Below, in pieces: positions 6,460 to 7,604 of a stretch of DNA of 7,604 nucleotides (position 1 is its first letter; every line of letters begins with the position of its first letter). The position numbers were made by a program, and so were the translations under genes. Source of the stretch: JBAZGG01 sp041653015. GTDB taxonomy: Bacteria; Bacillota_I; Bacilli_A; RFN20; CAG-826. The stretch is from contig JBAZGG010000023.1 in assembly GCA_041653015.1 (NCBI GenBank), positions 1 through 7,604 of the forward strand. Reading direction: 5' to 3'. A model generated the notes under the pieces. That model was not told the origin of the DNA, made no database searches, and saw only the letters and a program-made list of their open reading frames with translations.

Positions 6460-6767
6460 CAACGTTCCTCCTTCAATTTATTTTTCAGCGCTTCCGCAGC
6501 TTTTTTATCGGCGATGCCTAGAAATGAAATATTTCCTTTTCCGAGCGCATTCGCTAATTCGTTTTTTGTGAACTCACTGATCAACTCTACTCCATAGTAG
6601 CGAGCTTTATCAGAGATTCTCTTCTTGGTATTGTCGCTGCTCTCATCGCTGAGAATGATGAGCGATATCTTATTCTTGGCTAGCAGAGTCATGACATTAT
6701 CTCCGATGGAGATTTTGCGAGCGGAGTAGAGCAGACCGATGAAACCTAGAATTTCTTCTCTTTTCAT
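6459..6767 (-). CDS. ylxQ: YlxQ, L7Ae/L30e-family RNA-binding protein
   Basis: This is a small 102-aa protein of the L7Ae/L30e/Gadd45 fold, whose members bind kink-turn RNAs. YlxQ is the usual neighbour between ylxR and infB in Firmicutes, and its exact role is not settled. Seen: an N-terminal helix with GLLYSARKISIGDNVMTLLAKNK, the central strand SLIILSDESSDNTKKRISDKARYYGV (family pattern with D-S-S-N-T-K-K), then ELANALGKGNISFLGIADKKAAEAL, matching the ELGxAIGK and GIxD elements. The ATG overlaps the rnpM stop by 4 nt (ATGA); the nearest GAGGAG is about 14 nt upstream, so initiation probably depends on coupling. Its TGA shares a base with the infB ATG. The glycine usual in the AGKL segment is replaced by arginine (SARKISIG), a mild divergence. 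Confidence 0.9.
   Translation of the reverse strand: MKREEILGFIGLLYSARKISIGDNVMTLLAKNKISLIILSDESSDNTKKRISDKARYYGVELISEFTKNELANALGKGNISFLGIADKKAAEALKNKLKEER
6467..6473 (-). promoter_or_regulatory. Consensus ribosome binding site of infB
   Basis: AAGGAGG on the minus strand, 7 nt before the ATG at 6459-6457 and only 4 nt before the in-frame TTG. It is the most complete Shine-Dalgarno sequence I noticed at a start in the window. It decides the infB start in favour of ATG and suggests high IF2 output. Confidence 0.75.
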
Positions 6768-7015
6768 AAGTGTTTTAGCAACTCCTCATATAGCGAGTCA
6801 GCGACATCGCAACTGAAGACTTTGTTGAGCAGATGTTTTTTCCTCGCCAACGTGATAGCATCTTTATTCTTAGCGAGATACGCGCCATGACCATTCGCTT
6901 TTCCAGTTGAATCATAGATGATCTCTCCTGAGCTGGTCTTGACAAGGCGAAGAAGCTCGCTTTTGGGAAGCATAGCATTCGTCGCGATGCATTTTCTCAA
7001 CGGAACATTCTTCAT
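6764..7015 (-). CDS. rnpM: RNase P modulator RnpM (YlxR family)
   Basis: YlxR-family proteins are small basic RNA-binding proteins; in Bacillus subtilis the family member was shown to bind RNase P RNA and modulate its activity, hence RnpM. Family hallmarks seen: NVPLRKCIAT at residues 3-12, a phospho-binding-like stretch LPKSELLRLVKT at 16-27, and GKANGHGAYLAKN at 38-50 (family GxxxGRGAYL). A lysine/arginine cluster LARKKHLLNK follows. I chose the ATG at 7015-7013 (83 aa) because TGAGG lies 9 nt upstream and MKNVPLRKC is the normal family N-terminus. An upstream in-frame GTG at 7030 that overlaps the nusA TAG (TAGTG) would add five residues (MRFTS) and cannot be excluded. The 3' end overlaps ylxQ by 4 nt. 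Confidence 0.93.
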   Translation of the reverse strand: MKNVPLRKCIATNAMLPKSELLRLVKTSSGEIIYDSTGKANGHGAYLAKNKDAITLARKKHLLNKVFSCDVADSLYEELLKHL

Positions 7016-7029
7016 GCTAGTAAACCTCA

Positions 7030-7604
7030 CTACTTCTTCTCGTCCTCGTCATCATAGTACTTGTCGAACTCTTCATAGTCGATGTTTTCTTCGCTCTTAT
7101 CAACCGCATCGGGATTATCCTTTGCAAATTCGCGAAGTTCCTCTTCGGTGTAGATATCCATCTTGACGATGTTCTTATCTTTGTTCTCATCGGCTTTTTC
7201 GTCTTTTTTAACTTCATCATCCGTGATTTTTCGTGGATGTTTAGCATTCTTCTTGAAGTCCTTATATTCCTTGAAATCCTTTTCGAAGGAAGATCTCTTC
7301 TTTTGCGATTCGAGCTCTTTCTCGAGCGATTCAAGGGTCGTTGTGGTCTTGACGACTTTCGTCTCAGGCTCCACCACTTTCTTTTCTTCTTTCACTTCGA
7401 CGGCTGATTCCACTTTGGGCTCAGCGAGAGGAACGGAAACTTCAGCAGCTTTCTCTTCGATATGAACAGGCGCGACAGGATTAGCTTTCGCGCGCTCTTC
7501 TTCGAGTTTCTTGAGAGCTTCCATACGCTTGTTGAGCTTCGCATTTTTGTTGCGCTGCTCCTCTTCGGCGACAATCTGTGCGCTGGGAGTATAGGCGATG
7601 CCTT
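7030..7604 (-). CDS. nusA: Transcription termination/antitermination factor NusA, C-terminal part
   Basis: The frame is open to the window edge and ends at TAG 7032-7030, giving 190 visible residues. The first ones (GIAYTPSAQ) fit the region just after the second KH domain; the rest is a charged, low-complexity tail. It has a helical/coiled-coil stretch rich in E, K, R and N (AEEEQRNKNAKLNKRMEALK), a P/V/E/K-rich linker, a basic middle (KDFKEYKDFKKNAKHPRK), and a very acidic end with tyrosines (EEFDKYYDDEDEKK). No S1 or KH core is in the window. The call therefore rests on position immediately before rnpM-ylxQ-infB, as in Firmicutes operons, and on long acidic NusA tails being known in Mollicutes relatives. 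NusA binds RNA polymerase and nascent RNA and affects pausing and termination. The call is strong by context and moderate by sequence. Confidence 0.82.
   Translation of the reverse strand, partial: GIAYTPSAQIVAEEEQRNKNAKLNKRMEALKKLEEERAKANPVAPVHIEEKAAEVSVPLAEPKVESAVEVKEEKKVVEPETKVVKTTTTLESLEKELESQKKRSSFEKDFKEYKDFKKNAKHPRKITDDEVKKDEKADENKDKNIVKMDIYTEEELREFAKDNPDAVDKSEENIDYEEFDKYYDDEDEKK

Noticed and set aside
7163..7465. Plus-strand 100-codon frame rich in Ser and Phe opposite nusA
   Set aside because: It is the complement of the E/K-rich tail codons (GAA/AAG giving TTC/CTT), so the serine/phenylalanine composition is an artefact.
1..7604. Mycoplasma-type genetic code (TGA read as Trp)
   Set aside because: Trp residues are encoded by TGG and TGA terminates infB, ylxQ and rnpM at the expected protein ends.

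Overview
The window looks like the chromosomal translation operon (nusA to ribF) of a Firmicutes/Tenericutes-type bacterium with compact proteins. The minus-strand order nusA (3' part), rnpM/ylxR, ylxQ, infB, rbfA, then truB and ribF is the classic Bacilli/Mollicutes arrangement. IF2 is short (about 611 aa). Tryptophan is encoded by TGG and several genes end in TGA, so the standard bacterial code applies and the Mycoplasma/Spiroplasma code does not. A relative of Erysipelotrichia, Acholeplasmatales or uncultured gut Bacilli (RF39-like) would fit, but this is inference. A 10-N run inside rbfA shows a scaffolded draft assembly, possibly a metagenome bin.

Layout from right to left, following minus-strand transcription: 7604-7030 is the NusA C-terminal tail; 7015-6764 RnpM/YlxR; 6767-6459 YlxQ (L7Ae-like); 6459-4624 IF2; 4624-4250 RbfA. 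The same run continues without a break into an ABC-2 type exporter: ATPase 4249-3323 and permease 3330-2491. A single plus-strand gene (1294-2487) then sits tail-to-tail with the permease and head-to-head with truB. It encodes a fusion of a TtcA-like tRNA thiolation domain and a YjcF-like GNAT acetyltransferase. The minus strand resumes with truB (1249-389) and ribF (402-1, cut by the window edge). There is no gene-free stretch over 300 bases.

The core genes act in transcription elongation (NusA), RNase P modulation (RnpM), translation initiation (IF2), 30S maturation (RbfA), tRNA pseudouridylation (TruB) and flavin cofactor synthesis (RibF). The unusual part is the roughly 3-kb block between rbfA and truB, where most genomes have none or little. 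It brings in a BcrA/LanF-type exporter translated directly behind rbfA and an antisense two-domain tRNA-modification candidate. That gene shares a 44-bp intergenic region with truB, which holds a nearly symmetric TATAAT promoter element. No mobile element, CRISPR array, tRNA, rRNA or convincing terminator is visible.
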